DNA from: CAXBID01 sp049791475
Lineage (GTDB): Bacteria > Bacteroidota > Bacteroidia > Flavobacteriales > Flavobacteriaceae
DNA length: 64,000 nt
Direction: 5' to 3'
Assembly: GCA_049791475.1 (NCBI GenBank)
Contig: JBAQZZ010000133.1
Span: forward strand, 6,128 to 70,127
Notes under the pieces: generated by a model
Databases searched by the model: none
Told to the model about the DNA's origin: nothing
The model's input: the letters and a program-made list of their open reading frames with translations, nothing else
Shown: positions 8,276 through 16,954 of the stretch, piece after piece
Layout: the number at the start of each line of letters is the position of its first letter
Position numbering within the stretch: the first letter of the stretch is position 1
Made by a program: the position numbers and the translations under genes

Positions 8276-8653
8276 ATGCTAAAAAAAATACTAAACTTAT
8301 TCATCGCAATTGTTTGGTTTGCTAACGGTTTTTTTTGCAAAATTCTAAATCTTGTACCAAGACACCAAGAGATAGTTGAAAGCATACTAGAAACAAATCA
8401 TTCAAGAACAATTACTATAATAATTGGGCTTTCAGAAATTATAATGGCAATCTGGGTTATAAGTAATTATAAATCAAAATTTAATGCCATAAGTCAAATT
8501 ATAATAGTTGCAACAATGAATATTATAGAATTTACATTAGCACCTAATTTACTACTTTGGGGAAAGTTAAATGCGCTATTCGCTTTCCTATTTATCTTAC
8601 TTGTATATTATACTAATTTTAAATTACATAAAAAACATGTTATCATTTCTTAA
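8276..8653 (+). CDS. DoxX-like family membrane protein
   Basis: A 125-residue inner-membrane protein with four predicted hydrophobic segments (about 4-20, 43-62, 69-88, 96-115), the size and pattern of the DoxX-like group. Conserved-looking features are WFANGFFCKILNLVPRH after helix 1 and the polar turn before helix 2. I start it at the ATG at 8276; a TTG directly before it would add one residue only. It overlaps the following DUF2071 gene by 17 bases, showing tight coupling. DoxX-like proteins lack an agreed biochemical role. Here the operator-like palindrome upstream suggests control by the GbsR-type regulator. Confidence 0.75.
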   Translation: MLKKILNLFIAIVWFANGFFCKILNLVPRHQEIVESILETNHSRTITIIIGLSEIIMAIWVISNYKSKFNAISQIIIVATMNIIEFTLAPNLLLWGKLNALFAFLFILLVYYTNFKLHKKHVIIS

Positions 8654-9377
8654 AAACCATCCATTTGCCGTTGAAGCTTTTTTTGAAAGTTCACTTGTAC
8701 TAACTTTTGCAATTCTAAAGGAGGAGCTACAAGGCTTAATTCCTGAGTGTTTAGAATTAGATACTTTTCAAGACAAATATGCTTTTGTTGCAGTTGCCAT
8801 GGTACAAACAAAAGATTTAAGACCAAAAGGATTTCCAAAATTTATGGGAAATGACTTTTTTTTAATTGGCTTTCGCATATTTGTTCGTTATACAACAACA
8901 AAGGGGAAATGTTTGCGAGGTTTATACATTATAAAATCTGAAACTAATAAACAAAAAATGCAAATTATGGGTAATATTTTTACGCATTATAACTATACTA
9001 CAACAGATATAAAACAAGACATAAAAGATAATACAAGACAAATATCATCTATTAAATCTAACTTTAAAATTGAATTAGATACTACTAAAAGTGATGACAT
9101 AGAATTACCAGAAAACTCACCATTCACAAACTGGAAAGAAGCAAGAAGATATGCAGGACCTTTACCATTCACTTTCACATATAACGAGAAAACAAAAGAG
9201 GTTTTAATCATTGAAGGTGTTAGACAAAACTGGAAACCCAGTGCTGTAAAATTAAACAATTATAATATTGGTTTCTTAAAAAAGCTAAAACTAAAAAATC
9301 CAGTTCTTGCAAATGCATTTATTATCGAAAATATACCATATTATTGGAAAAAAGGAAGAATAGAATTATGGAAATAG
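8637..9377 (+). CDS. DUF2071 family protein (YqjF-like)
   Basis: A 246-residue soluble protein recognised as DUF2071 from its N-terminal layout: helix HPFAVEAFFESSLVLTFAI, a strand region with YAFVAVAMVQTKDLRPKGFP near residues 48-67, and FLIGFRIFVRYTT then GKCLRGLYIIKS near 74-101. The family has an acetoacetate decarboxylase-like fold, but its reaction is not established. The frame opens 66 bases earlier inside the DoxX-like gene; I start at the ATG 8637 because the added residues would be translated from hydrophobic DoxX-like codons in another frame. It overlaps the next gene by 10 bases (the ATG sits within its final codons). Function in the unit is unknown. Confidence 0.78.
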   Translation: MLSFLKNHPFAVEAFFESSLVLTFAILKEELQGLIPECLELDTFQDKYAFVAVAMVQTKDLRPKGFPKFMGNDFFLIGFRIFVRYTTTKGKCLRGLYIIKSETNKQKMQIMGNIFTHYNYTTTDIKQDIKDNTRQISSIKSNFKIELDTTKSDDIELPENSPFTNWKEARRYAGPLPFTFTYNEKTKEVLIIEGVRQNWKPSAVKLNNYNIGFLKKLKLKNPVLANAFIIENIPYYWKKGRIELWK

Positions 9378-10120
9378 AAAGAAAAAAATTTCAAGGCGTT
9401 TTAAATATACTAAGCTTTAATAGGCATTTTTATATTTATGGTTTAATTGTTTTAGCACTTATAATTGCCAGCCATCAAATATTTCAATGGTCAAACGCTT
9501 TACTTTGGGTAGTTATTGCTGCATTTACTTATGGGTTGTTAATGCCATTAGTTGTTTCAGCTTACGTATATGATTTTTCAGGATATTATGATTTTAATTG
9601 GTTAAAAAAATTAAATATTGAGGACTCAAATACAAAACAACTCGTTAATATTAATGCTGGTTTTGATGAAACAAGTTTTTTAATTAAAAATAACTTCCCA
9701 AAATCAAATTTAAATGTATTCGATTTTTACAATGCAGACAATCACACAGAACCTGCAATAATTAGAGCTAGAAAAGTAAGTTTAGTGTATCCAAATACAC
9801 AACAAATAAAATCTGACATTATTCCTCTAAAAAATGAATGTGTAGATGTGATTTTTTTATTATCCGCAGCTCATGAAATAAGATCTCAGCAAGAGAAAAT
9901 TCAGTTTTTAAAAGAATGCCACAGACTATGTAAAACTGATGGTAAAGTAATTATGGTAGAACATTTACGTGATTTTCCAAACTTTTTAGCTTTCTCAATT
10001 GGGTTTACTCATTTTTTTTCAAGAAATACATGGAGAAAAGCCTTTGAAAATGCTGGTTTTTCAACATTCGAAGAAACAAAGTTCACTTCATTTATGTCTA
10101 TACTCAACTGTAAATCATAA
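9368..10120 (+). CDS. Membrane-anchored class I methyltransferase-like protein
   Basis: A 250-residue protein with two hydrophobic helices near the N-terminus (about 21-38 and 42-62) followed by a SAM-methyltransferase-like domain. In place of the usual motif I (DxGxGxG) it has LVNINAGFDETSFLIKN, which has no glycine-rich loop. Later parts look typical: DVIFLLSAAHEIRS (motif III/IV region), the post-III LKECHRLCKTDGKVIMVEH, and a final FENAGFSTFEETKF. The degenerate motif I leaves activity uncertain. The ATG at 9368 lies within the last codons of the DUF2071 gene; an earlier in-frame ATG at 9344 would overlap more. Membrane anchoring beside DoxX-like and DUF2071 proteins hints at a membrane-associated small-molecule reaction, which is inference. 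Confidence 0.68.
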   Translation: MEIERKKFQGVLNILSFNRHFYIYGLIVLALIIASHQIFQWSNALLWVVIAAFTYGLLMPLVVSAYVYDFSGYYDFNWLKKLNIEDSNTKQLVNINAGFDETSFLIKNNFPKSNLNVFDFYNADNHTEPAIIRARKVSLVYPNTQQIKSDIIPLKNECVDVIFLLSAAHEIRSQQEKIQFLKECHRLCKTDGKVIMVEHLRDFPNFLAFSIGFTHFFSRNTWRKAFENAGFSTFEETKFTSFMSILNCKS

Positions 10121-10138
10121 TTATTCAATCTTTATATA

Positions 10139-10534
10139 ATGACATTTCACTTAAATATTATTGGTAGTCTTTTTATAGCATTAGCTTTTATTCATATACC
10201 ATTTCCAAAATATTTCAAATGGAATATTGAACTTAAATCATTGAGTTTGATTAATAAGCAAATGATGATTGTTCATACTATTTTTATAGCAATAACAGTC
10301 TTTCTTATGGGGCTATTACTTTTAACAAGTTCAATAGAACTTATTGAAACGAATCTTGGTAAAAAAATATCATTAGGTTTAGGGATATTTTGGTCAATTA
10401 GATTAATTTTTCAACTTTTTGGCTATTCATCAAAACTGTGGAAAGGAAAATTATTTGAAACAGTTGTCCATGTTGTATTTACTATATTTTGGACTTACGT
10501 TAGTACAATTTTTCTAATTATCTATTTTCAATAA
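10139..10534 (+). CDS. Four-helix membrane protein of unknown function
   Basis: A 131-residue protein with four hydrophobic segments (about 6-20, 42-62, 75-92, 107-128) and no motif I recognise. Short polar loops and conserved-looking Pro and Trp residues (HIPFPKYFKWN near 19-29) resemble small Bacteroidota membrane proteins of unknown role. It follows the methyltransferase-like gene by 18 bases and is the last gene of the five-gene unit; no clear hairpin terminator follows before the sigma-factor promoter at 10587. Membership of the unit is the only clue to function. Confidence 0.6.
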   Translation: MTFHLNIIGSLFIALAFIHIPFPKYFKWNIELKSLSLINKQMMIVHTIFIAITVFLMGLLLLTSSIELIETNLGKKISLGLGIFWSIRLIFQLFGYSSKLWKGKLFETVVHVVFTIFWTYVSTIFLIIYFQ

Positions 10535-10586
10535 CACATGCATTTTAAAGGATTTACTAAAAGATAGAATATTCATTTTTTTACCT

Positions 10587-10594
10587 TATTTTTG
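10587..10594 (+). promoter_or_regulatory. -7 promoter box for the ECF sigma gene
   Basis: TATTTTTG fits TAnnTTTG and lies 25 bases before the sigma-factor ATG at 10620. Confidence 0.5.
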
Positions 10595-10619
10595 AGTTCA
10601 AAGAAAATTTGCTACAATA

Positions 10620-11174
10620 ATGCCCAACCATCAAATAAACCCAAATAAGTGGATCGATTTATATTCCGATTACTTATTTAACTTTACCATATCACGTGTA
10701 AGCGATAGAGAAATAGCACAAGATTTGGTACAAGATACTTTTTTGGCGGGTTTAAAATCTATGAAAAACTTTAAAGGAGAAGCTAGCGAACGCACTTGGC
10801 TAATTTCTATTTTAAAACGAAAAATTATTGATCACTACCGTAAAATAAATTCTAAAAAAGGAAAAGCCGAAGTACGCATGCGTTATAATAGCGATACTGA
10901 AAGTGAAGGCGATTGGTTGGAAGAACGTGTAGCAGACCCTTTTGATAAAACTGCAGAAGATAGTATGCAAAATGAAGAGCTTGGTGATGCCATACACAAT
11001 TGCTTAAGCAAATTACCACAAAAACAAGCCGATGTTTTTAAAATGAAAACCATTCAAGGTTTTGAAACCGAAGTAATTTGTAATGAACTAAACATAACAG
11101 CGTCTAACCTATGGGTAATTATACACAGAGCACGAACTGCTCTGGCTGATTGCCTAAAAGAAAATTGGTTTTAA
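10620..11174 (+). CDS. ECF-type sigma-70 family RNA polymerase sigma factor
   Basis: A 184-residue extracytoplasmic-function sigma factor. Region 2 (about residues 10-80) includes the helix ISRVSDREIAQDLVQDTFLAGLKSM, the -10 recognition and core-binding part. Region 4 (about 125-180) includes the helix-turn-helix around KLPQKQADVFKMKTIQGF and ITASNLWVIIHRAR. A charged 40-residue linker separates them, as in other ECF factors, and regions 1 and 3 are absent. The small gene at 11177 starts two bases after its stop and looks like the partner anti-sigma factor. Target promoters cannot be named from the window. Confidence 0.93.
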   Translation: MPNHQINPNKWIDLYSDYLFNFTISRVSDREIAQDLVQDTFLAGLKSMKNFKGEASERTWLISILKRKIIDHYRKINSKKGKAEVRMRYNSDTESEGDWLEERVADPFDKTAEDSMQNEELGDAIHNCLSKLPQKQADVFKMKTIQGFETEVICNELNITASNLWVIIHRARTALADCLKENWF

Positions 11175-11176
11175 TT

Positions 11177-11437
11177 ATGAGTAAAATTAAGGTTATGATT
11201 CCTTGTGAAGAAGCAAACCACACCTGCGATAAAACACAATATAAAGAAGCTACGCTTTGGGAAAAAATTAAGCTAAATATACATCTTATTTATTGTAGAG
11301 CCTGCAGAAAATATACCAAAAACAATACGAATCTTACAAATACTATAAAAAGCTCTAAAGTAGAATGTTTAGATAATGATTGTAAAGAAAAGATGAAAAA
11401 AGAATTTGATGACGCTTTAAAAGAACATTCAATTTAA
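11177..11437 (+). CDS. Small zinc-type anti-sigma factor candidate
   Basis: An 86-residue protein without membrane segments, beginning two bases after the sigma-factor stop. Residues 36-43 spell H-x3-C-x2-C (HLIYCRAC), the core of the zinc-binding anti-sigma (ZAS) fold, with further candidate ligands at Cys10, His15 and Cys17. The remainder is a charged tail ending KKEFDDALKEHSI. The place and motif support anti-sigma function. It would act in the cytosol, possibly sensing metal or redox state through the Cys residues, which is inference. I take the ATG at 11177; an earlier in-frame TTG at 11150 lies within the sigma gene. It overlaps the convergent UbiA-like gene by four bases. Confidence 0.72.
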   Translation: MSKIKVMIPCEEANHTCDKTQYKEATLWEKIKLNIHLIYCRACRKYTKNNTNLTNTIKSSKVECLDNDCKEKMKKEFDDALKEHSI

Positions 11438-12270
11438 TAAAAAAACAATAGTAGCAAAAAAAGCCAAAATATAGGTATTCCCTCCACCCAAAATGCACTA
11501 TAATATTTACTTTGTTCAATTTTAGCAAAAACTAAAAGTAAAAGTGTAAAAACTGTAATAGTTAGTAAAATCGCAATTTTATATATCTCCGTTTCATCTT
11601 TAAAAAAATCCAAAAAGAAAAATACAATTAAAAGTAAAGCACCTATAATTTTAGTCTGCTTCATCCCTATTTTTTGAGGCACAGTTGAAAGCTTTAAACT
11701 ATCATATCGTAAATCTCCAATTTCAAAAGGCAACATCAAAACTACTATAAAAACATAACGCTGTATTGCTGTTATTATAATATCTGTATTTATATCGTAA
11801 TCATTATTCATTAAAGGAAGAAAAACAGTAACACCGCACCAAACAAGAGCTATCAAATAAATTTTGAGACCACCAATAGTTCTTAAATTATGCTGACTAT
11901 CTAAAAACAGACGCTTTGGCAAAAACGGAATAGCATAAAAAAATGTAATTATACCTAAAACAACTATACCTAAAAGTGTTTCAACGTGTAATTTTAGCCC
12001 ATAATAAAGCATTAAAATAAAACTGAGAAAAGAAAAAATTTGGATAGCTTTTAACCAATTTGTTAGGCTTCTATGATGAAATTTCGCAATCCCAAAATAC
12101 TTCACAAAATTATAACCAGTTATAGATGCATAAAATACAAAATACAAGATGTTTTCATCATAAGAAATATCAAATTCTAATAGCGTAATCCAAGTTAGCG
12201 AATACACCGATAAAGCTACATGAATACTACTATTTATATAAAAATTAAAAAGCTGTTTTAGAACCTTCAT
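11434..12270 (-). CDS. UbiA-like prenyltransferase family membrane protein, atypical
   Basis: A 278-residue multi-helix inner-membrane protein (about eight or nine hydrophobic segments) that resembles the UbiA superfamily. The second aspartate region is recognisable: Asp186-L-R-Y-Asp190 followed by SLKLSTVPQKIG, close to the DxxxD plus TLP pattern. The first NDxxD motif expected after helix 2 is not seen; that place reads GYNFVKYFGIAKFHH. This may be a divergent or inactive member, or one with another substrate. The start at 12270 (MKVLKQ) is preferred over an in-frame ATG 15 bases upstream, because the shorter form is the natural head of helix 1. It is convergent with the anti-sigma gene and divergent from gcvP. 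Confidence 0.6.
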   Translation of the reverse strand: MKVLKQLFNFYINSSIHVALSVYSLTWITLLEFDISYDENILYFVFYASITGYNFVKYFGIAKFHHRSLTNWLKAIQIFSFLSFILMLYYGLKLHVETLLGIVVLGIITFFYAIPFLPKRLFLDSQHNLRTIGGLKIYLIALVWCGVTVFLPLMNNDYDINTDIIITAIQRYVFIVVLMLPFEIGDLRYDSLKLSTVPQKIGMKQTKIIGALLLIVFFFLDFFKDETEIYKIAILLTITVFTLLLLVFAKIEQSKYYSAFWVEGIPIFWLFLLLLFFY

Positions 12271-12357
12271 AAGGTAAAAATACATAAACTGTTAATAACG
12301 TTTGCAAATGGTTAAAAAACTTTACTTTTTTGGCTATAAAACATGTTAATTATTACT

Positions 12358-12365
12358 TATTTTTG
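12358..12365 (+). promoter_or_regulatory. -7 promoter box for gcvP
   Basis: TATTTTTG fits TAnnTTTG, 27 bases before the gcvP ATG. Confidence 0.5.
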
Positions 12366-12392
12366 CAAATAAAATAACAAATTGCAACTTAA

Positions 12393-15242
12393 ATGAATAC
12401 AAACGCTTTTGCATTGCGTCATATTGGTCCGAGAGCCGACGATCAAAACCTTATGTTAAAAACTATAGGTGTAGCCTCGTTAGACCAATTAATTTCTGAA
12501 ACAATTCCTAACGATATTCGCTTAAAAAATGGGCTAAATTTAGATGAGCCTATGACTGAATATGAATATTTACTTCATATTCATGAGCTTTCAAAAAAGA
12601 ACAAAGCCTATAAAACGTATATTGGTTTAGGGTATCACCCTACCATAATGCCAGCGGTTATTCAACGAAATATTCTTGAAAACCCAGGTTGGTACACGGC
12701 TTACACACCTTATCAAGCAGAAATTGCACAAGGAAGACTTGAAGCACTTTTAAATTTTCAAACGATGGTTATCGACCTTACAGGAATGGAAATTGCAAAT
12801 GCGTCTTTACTTGATGAAAGTACTGCGGCGGCAGAAGCTATGAGTTTATTGTTTGCTGTTCGTGAACGTGACCAGAAAAAAGCTGGTATCAATAAGTTTT
12901 TTGTTTCAGAAAATATATTACCGCAAACACTTTCATTACTACAAACACGTGCCACACCAATAGGTATAGAATTAGTTGTTGGTAATGAAGAAAAATTTGA
13001 TTTTTCATCAGAATTCTTCGGTGCTATTTTACAATATCCAGGAAAAGATGGTCAAATTACCAATATAAAATCATTTATTGAACAGGCTAATACTGCACAA
13101 ATTAAAGTTGCTGTTTCGGCCGATTTTTTAAGCCTAGTAAAACTTGAAGCTCCAGGTAAATTTGGAGCTGATGTTGTAGTGGGTACTACGCAACGTTTTG
13201 GAATTCCTATGGGTTATGGTGGTCCGCATGCGGCATTTTTCGCTACCAAAGAAGCCTACAAACGCGACTTACCAGGTCGTATTATTGGCGTAACAAAAGA
13301 TGCTAATGGCAACCGCGCTTTGCGTATGGCATTGCAAACACGTGAACAGCATATTAAACGTGATAAAGCGACATCAAATATTTGTACAGCTCAGGTACTT
13401 CTGGCTGTTATGGCTAGTATGTATGGGGTTTATCATGGACCAAAAGGCTTAAGTTTTATAGCTGATACTATACATAACAAAACGGCAACCTTAGCAAATG
13501 CCTTAGAAAAATTAGGATATTATCAAATAAACACCTCTTATTTTGATACGCTTCAAATAAAAACAAAGGCAAAAACCATTAAAAAAATAGCTACTGAGAA
13601 AAAAGTGAATTTGTTCTATGCAGATAAAGAAACTGTAACCATTTCAGTAAATGAAACCACTTCTATTAGAGACCTCAATTATTTAATTTCTGTTTTTGCT
13701 GAAGCTGTTGAAAAAGAAACGATTGTTATTTCTACTCTTGAGAAAGCTGAAAATATTGATAAATCAATACAAAGAACGTCAGGTTTCTTAACTGAACCTG
13801 TTTTTAACACCTATCATTCAGAAACCGAATTGATGCGTTATATAAAATCTTTAGAACGTAAAGATTTGGCTTTAAATCACTCGATGATTTCTCTAGGATC
13901 TTGTACTATGAAATTAAATGCAGCTTCAGAAATGCTGCCTTTAAGTATTTTTAAATGGGCAAATATTCATCCTTTTGTTCCCGAAAAACAAGCTAAAGGC
14001 TACCTAACTGTTTTAAAAGAATTAGAAGATCAATTAACAGAAATTACCGGTTTTGCAGGAACTTCTTTGCAACCAAACTCTGGAGCACAAGGCGAATTTG
14101 CTGGATTAATGGTCATAAAAGCATACCATGAATCTCGTGGCGAGCATCATAGAAATATTTGCTTAATACCATCTTCGGCACACGGAACAAATCCTGCGAG
14201 TGCTGTTATGGCCGGCATGCAAGTGGTGGTAACAAAATCTACCGAAGAAGGTAATATTGATGTTGAAGATTTACGCCAAAAAGCAGAATTGCATTCAGCA
14301 AATTTATCTGCATTAATGGTTACATATCCATCTACTCATGGTGTTTACGAATCGGCTATTAAAGAAATTACGCAAATAATACATGATAACGGTGGACAAG
14401 TTTATATGGATGGCGCAAATATGAATGCCCAAGTTGGCTTAACAAATCCTGGAAATATAGGCGCGGATGTTTGTCACCTTAATTTACATAAAACCTTTGC
14501 TATACCTCATGGTGGCGGTGGTCCTGGTGTTGGCCCTATTTGTGTTGCACAACAATTAGTTCCTTTTTTACCTGGAAACCCTATCATCAAAACTGGAGGA
14601 GACCAAGCTATTACAGCTATTTCTGGAGCGCCTTTTGGCTCTGCTTTAGCTTGCTTAATATCATATGGTTACATAAAAATGTTAGGCGCTGAAGGTTTAA
14701 CAGAATCTACTAAAATGGCTATTCTAAATGCCAATTACATTAAAAAGCGTTTAGAAGGTAGTTTTGAAACACTGTATTCTGGCGAGAAAGGTCGTGCAGC
14801 ACACGAAATGATTATAGACTGTCGCCCTTTTAAAGAACACGGTATAGAAGTTGTTGATATTGCAAAACGTTTGATGGATTATGGTTTTCATGCACCAACT
14901 GTATCTTTTCCCGTTGCTGGAACGATGATGATTGAACCTACAGAAAGTGAGAGTAAAGCAGAAATGGATCGTTTTTGTGATGCTATGATTTCTATTAAAA
15001 AAGAAATTGATAATGTTTCAAAAGATGATGAAAACAATGTTTTAAAAAATGCACCACATACGCTAGATATGATTACTGCCAACGAATGGTATTTACCTTA
15101 TTCTCGTGAGAAAGCTGCATTTCCATTAGATTATGTAAGAGACAATAAATTTTGGCCATCTGTAAGACGTGTTGATGATGCTTATGGCGATAGAAATTTA
15201 ATCTGTTCATGTGTGCCTATTGAGGCTTATGCAGAAGCATAA
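12393..15242 (+). CDS. gcvP: Glycine dehydrogenase (decarboxylating), glycine cleavage P protein
   Basis: The 949-residue single-chain P protein of the glycine cleavage system: PLP-dependent decarboxylation of glycine and transfer of aminomethyl to the lipoyl H protein. Both halves of the duplicated fold are present. The N-terminal half shows the GLGYHPTIMPAVIQRNILENP and YTPYQAEIAQGRLE family signatures near residues 77-114. The active-site Lys is Lys700 in HLNLHKTFAIPHGGGGPG of the C-terminal half. The length matches one-gene P proteins, in contrast to split Gram-positive versions. gcvT and gcvH are not in the window, as is common when genes of this system are scattered. It has its own -7 box at 12358. 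Confidence 0.98.
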   Translation: MNTNAFALRHIGPRADDQNLMLKTIGVASLDQLISETIPNDIRLKNGLNLDEPMTEYEYLLHIHELSKKNKAYKTYIGLGYHPTIMPAVIQRNILENPGWYTAYTPYQAEIAQGRLEALLNFQTMVIDLTGMEIANASLLDESTAAAEAMSLLFAVRERDQKKAGINKFFVSENILPQTLSLLQTRATPIGIELVVGNEEKFDFSSEFFGAILQYPGKDGQITNIKSFIEQANTAQIKVAVSADFLSLVKLEAPGKFGADVVVGTTQRFGIPMGYGGPHAAFFATKEAYKRDLPGRIIGVTKDANGNRALRMALQTREQHIKRDKATSNICTAQVLLAVMASMYGVYHGPKGLSFIADTIHNKTATLANALEKLGYYQINTSYFDTLQIKTKAKTIKKIATEKKVNLFYADKETVTISVNETTSIRDLNYLISVFAEAVEKETIVISTLEKAENIDKSIQRTSGFLTEPVFNTYHSETELMRYIKSLERKDLALNHSMISLGSCTMKLNAASEMLPLSIFKWANIHPFVPEKQAKGYLTVLKELEDQLTEITGFAGTSLQPNSGAQGEFAGLMVIKAYHESRGEHHRNICLIPSSAHGTNPASAVMAGMQVVVTKSTEEGNIDVEDLRQKAELHSANLSALMVTYPSTHGVYESAIKEITQIIHDNGGQVYMDGANMNAQVGLTNPGNIGADVCHLNLHKTFAIPHGGGGPGVGPICVAQQLVPFLPGNPIIKTGGDQAITAISGAPFGSALACLISYGYIKMLGAEGLTESTKMAILNANYIKKRLEGSFETLYSGEKGRAAHEMIIDCRPFKEHGIEVVDIAKRLMDYGFHAPTVSFPVAGTMMIEPTESESKAEMDRFCDAMISIKKEIDNVSKDDENNVLKNAPHTLDMITANEWYLPYSREKAAFPLDYVRDNKFWPSVRRVDDAYGDRNLICSCVPIEAYAEA

Positions 15243-15347
15243 ATAACCTGTTGGACGTCGTAATTTATAGCAAAACCAAATAGGCTATTAATAAAAAGCT
15301 TTGTAATTTAGTATGCATACACAGCAATAATAGTAATTTTTCCATTT

Positions 15348-16406
15348 ATGAGTATTAAAATCACTGGCACAGGAAGTTATATTCCAGCAATTATTGAGAC
15401 CAATGAAAATTTTCACAATCATAAGTTTTTAAACAGCGATGGCACTGTTATAAACGCTCCAAACGAAGTCATTGTCAAAAAATTTAAGGCAATTACTGGT
15501 ATTGACGAGCGTCGATACGCTAAAAATCATTTGAACACTTCAGATATGGCATCTTTCGCAGCTGAAAAAGCTATTGAAGATGCTAAAATTAATCGTGAAG
15601 ACATTGATTATATCATCGTAGCACACAATTATGGTGATCTAAGGCATAATAGTATTCAAAGTGATACCGTGCCAAGTATAGCATCCAGAGTAAAACACCT
15701 TCTACAAATTAAAAACCCAAAATGCGTGGGCTACGACATCCTTTTTGGTTGCCCAGGATGGATTGAAGGTGTTATTCAAGCCAATGCGTTTATAAAATCT
15801 GGTATTGCTAAAAAATGTTTAGTAATTGGTGCAGAAACACTTTCTAGAGTAATTGATCCCTTCGATCGAGATTCTATGATATATAGTGATGGTGCTGGTG
15901 CTACTATTTTAGAATCTACAAATGATGAAGGTGGTATTATCGCTCACGAAACGGCTACTTATGCATTAGATGAAGCACATTTTATATATTTCGGTGAAAC
16001 AAATAATCATGAAGAAAAGGATAACCGGCGATACATAAAAATGTATGGCAGAAAGATTTATGAATTTGCTTTGAACAATGTGCCATTAGCCATGAAATCT
16101 TGTTTAGATAAAAGCGGTATTGATATATTAGAAGTGAAGAAAATATTGATTCATCAAGCTAACGAAAAAATGGATGAAGCTATCGTAAAACGTTTTTATG
16201 AGCTTTATAATTTAGCTATGCCAAAGGGTATTATGCCTATGACTATTGGAAAATTAGGAAATTCTAGCGTTGCCACAGTTCCTACTTTATATGATATGAT
16301 TATTAAAGGAAACCTTGAAAATCAAGAAATAAATAAAGGCGATATTATTATTTTAGCCAGCGTTGGCGCAGGAATGAATATAAATGCCATAGTTTATAAA
16401 CATTAA
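15348..16406 (+). CDS. 3-oxoacyl-ACP synthase III family protein (FabH-like)
   Basis: A 352-residue thiolase-fold condensing enzyme. The catalytic triad of ketoacyl synthase III is complete: Cys135 in ILFGCPGWIEG, His269 in ILIHQANEKM and Asn305 in KLGNSSVATVP. It is somewhat longer than housekeeping FabH and diverges near the Cys, so it is more likely a paralogue condensing a special acyl starter than the essential initiator. Two bases separate it from a methyltransferase-like gene, then come a family 2 glycosyltransferase and another methyltransferase, all on the same strand. This suggests synthesis of a modified lipid or glycolipid, but no product can be named. Confidence 0.88.
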   Translation: MSIKITGTGSYIPAIIETNENFHNHKFLNSDGTVINAPNEVIVKKFKAITGIDERRYAKNHLNTSDMASFAAEKAIEDAKINREDIDYIIVAHNYGDLRHNSIQSDTVPSIASRVKHLLQIKNPKCVGYDILFGCPGWIEGVIQANAFIKSGIAKKCLVIGAETLSRVIDPFDRDSMIYSDGAGATILESTNDEGGIIAHETATYALDEAHFIYFGETNNHEEKDNRRYIKMYGRKIYEFALNNVPLAMKSCLDKSGIDILEVKKILIHQANEKMDEAIVKRFYELYNLAMPKGIMPMTIGKLGNSSVATVPTLYDMIIKGNLENQEINKGDIIILASVGAGMNINAIVYKH

Positions 16407-16408
16407 TA

Positions 16409-16930
16409 ATGTACGAGAAAAGTTTTCCAAACAAACGTTTTAAGCATACCATTCAATTTTTAGAAAAGCATATTCAAAATTCTGAAACCATTTTAGATTT
16501 GGGTGTCGTAAATCCGTTTACCAAAATCATGTTAGAACATGGTTTTTCAGTTGAAAACACGAAAGGTGAAGATTTAGATGTGGATACTTCAACCATTCAA
16601 AAATCTAATGCAAATGTTGTTACAGCGTTTGAAATTTTCGAGCATTTATTATCTCCTTTTACAGTTTTAAAATCTATAAAATCAGATAAATTAGTTGCCA
16701 GTATTCCACTTAAACTATGGTTTTCTTCAGCGTATAGAAGTAAAACTGATATGCTAGACAGACATTATCACGAATTTGAAGATTGGCAATTCGATTGGCT
16801 TTTAGAAAAAGCTGGATGGAAAATTATAGATAGACAGAAATGGACGAATCCAACTAAAAAACTAGGTATTCGCCCTATTTTACGATGGTTTACACCAAGA
16901 TATTATATCGTTTATGCAGAAAGAGCTTAA
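16409..16930 (+). CDS. Class I SAM-dependent methyltransferase-like protein
   Basis: A 173-residue short methyltransferase-like protein. The SAM-binding region is ETILDLGVVNPFTKIML at about 27-43, a variant of motif I lacking the second and third glycines. NVVTAFEIFEHLLSPF (about 71-86) is the acidic-loop region around motif II/III. HYHEFEDWQFDWLLEKAGWKI near 124-144 is the usual C-terminal strand-helix. The reduced glycine loop leaves catalysis uncertain. It starts two bases after the KAS III gene and is followed by the glycosyltransferase after 24 bases, so the three should be co-transcribed. Confidence 0.72.
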   Translation: MYEKSFPNKRFKHTIQFLEKHIQNSETILDLGVVNPFTKIMLEHGFSVENTKGEDLDVDTSTIQKSNANVVTAFEIFEHLLSPFTVLKSIKSDKLVASIPLKLWFSSAYRSKTDMLDRHYHEFEDWQFDWLLEKAGWKIIDRQKWTNPTKKLGIRPILRWFTPRYYIVYAERA

Positions 16931-16954
16931 CTTTGAATATTAAACTTTAAGCTT

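Noticed and set aside
15311..15320. GTATGCATAC palindrome before the KAS III gene
   Set aside because: Only 10 bases, single copy in the places I compared, with no relation to a promoter box.
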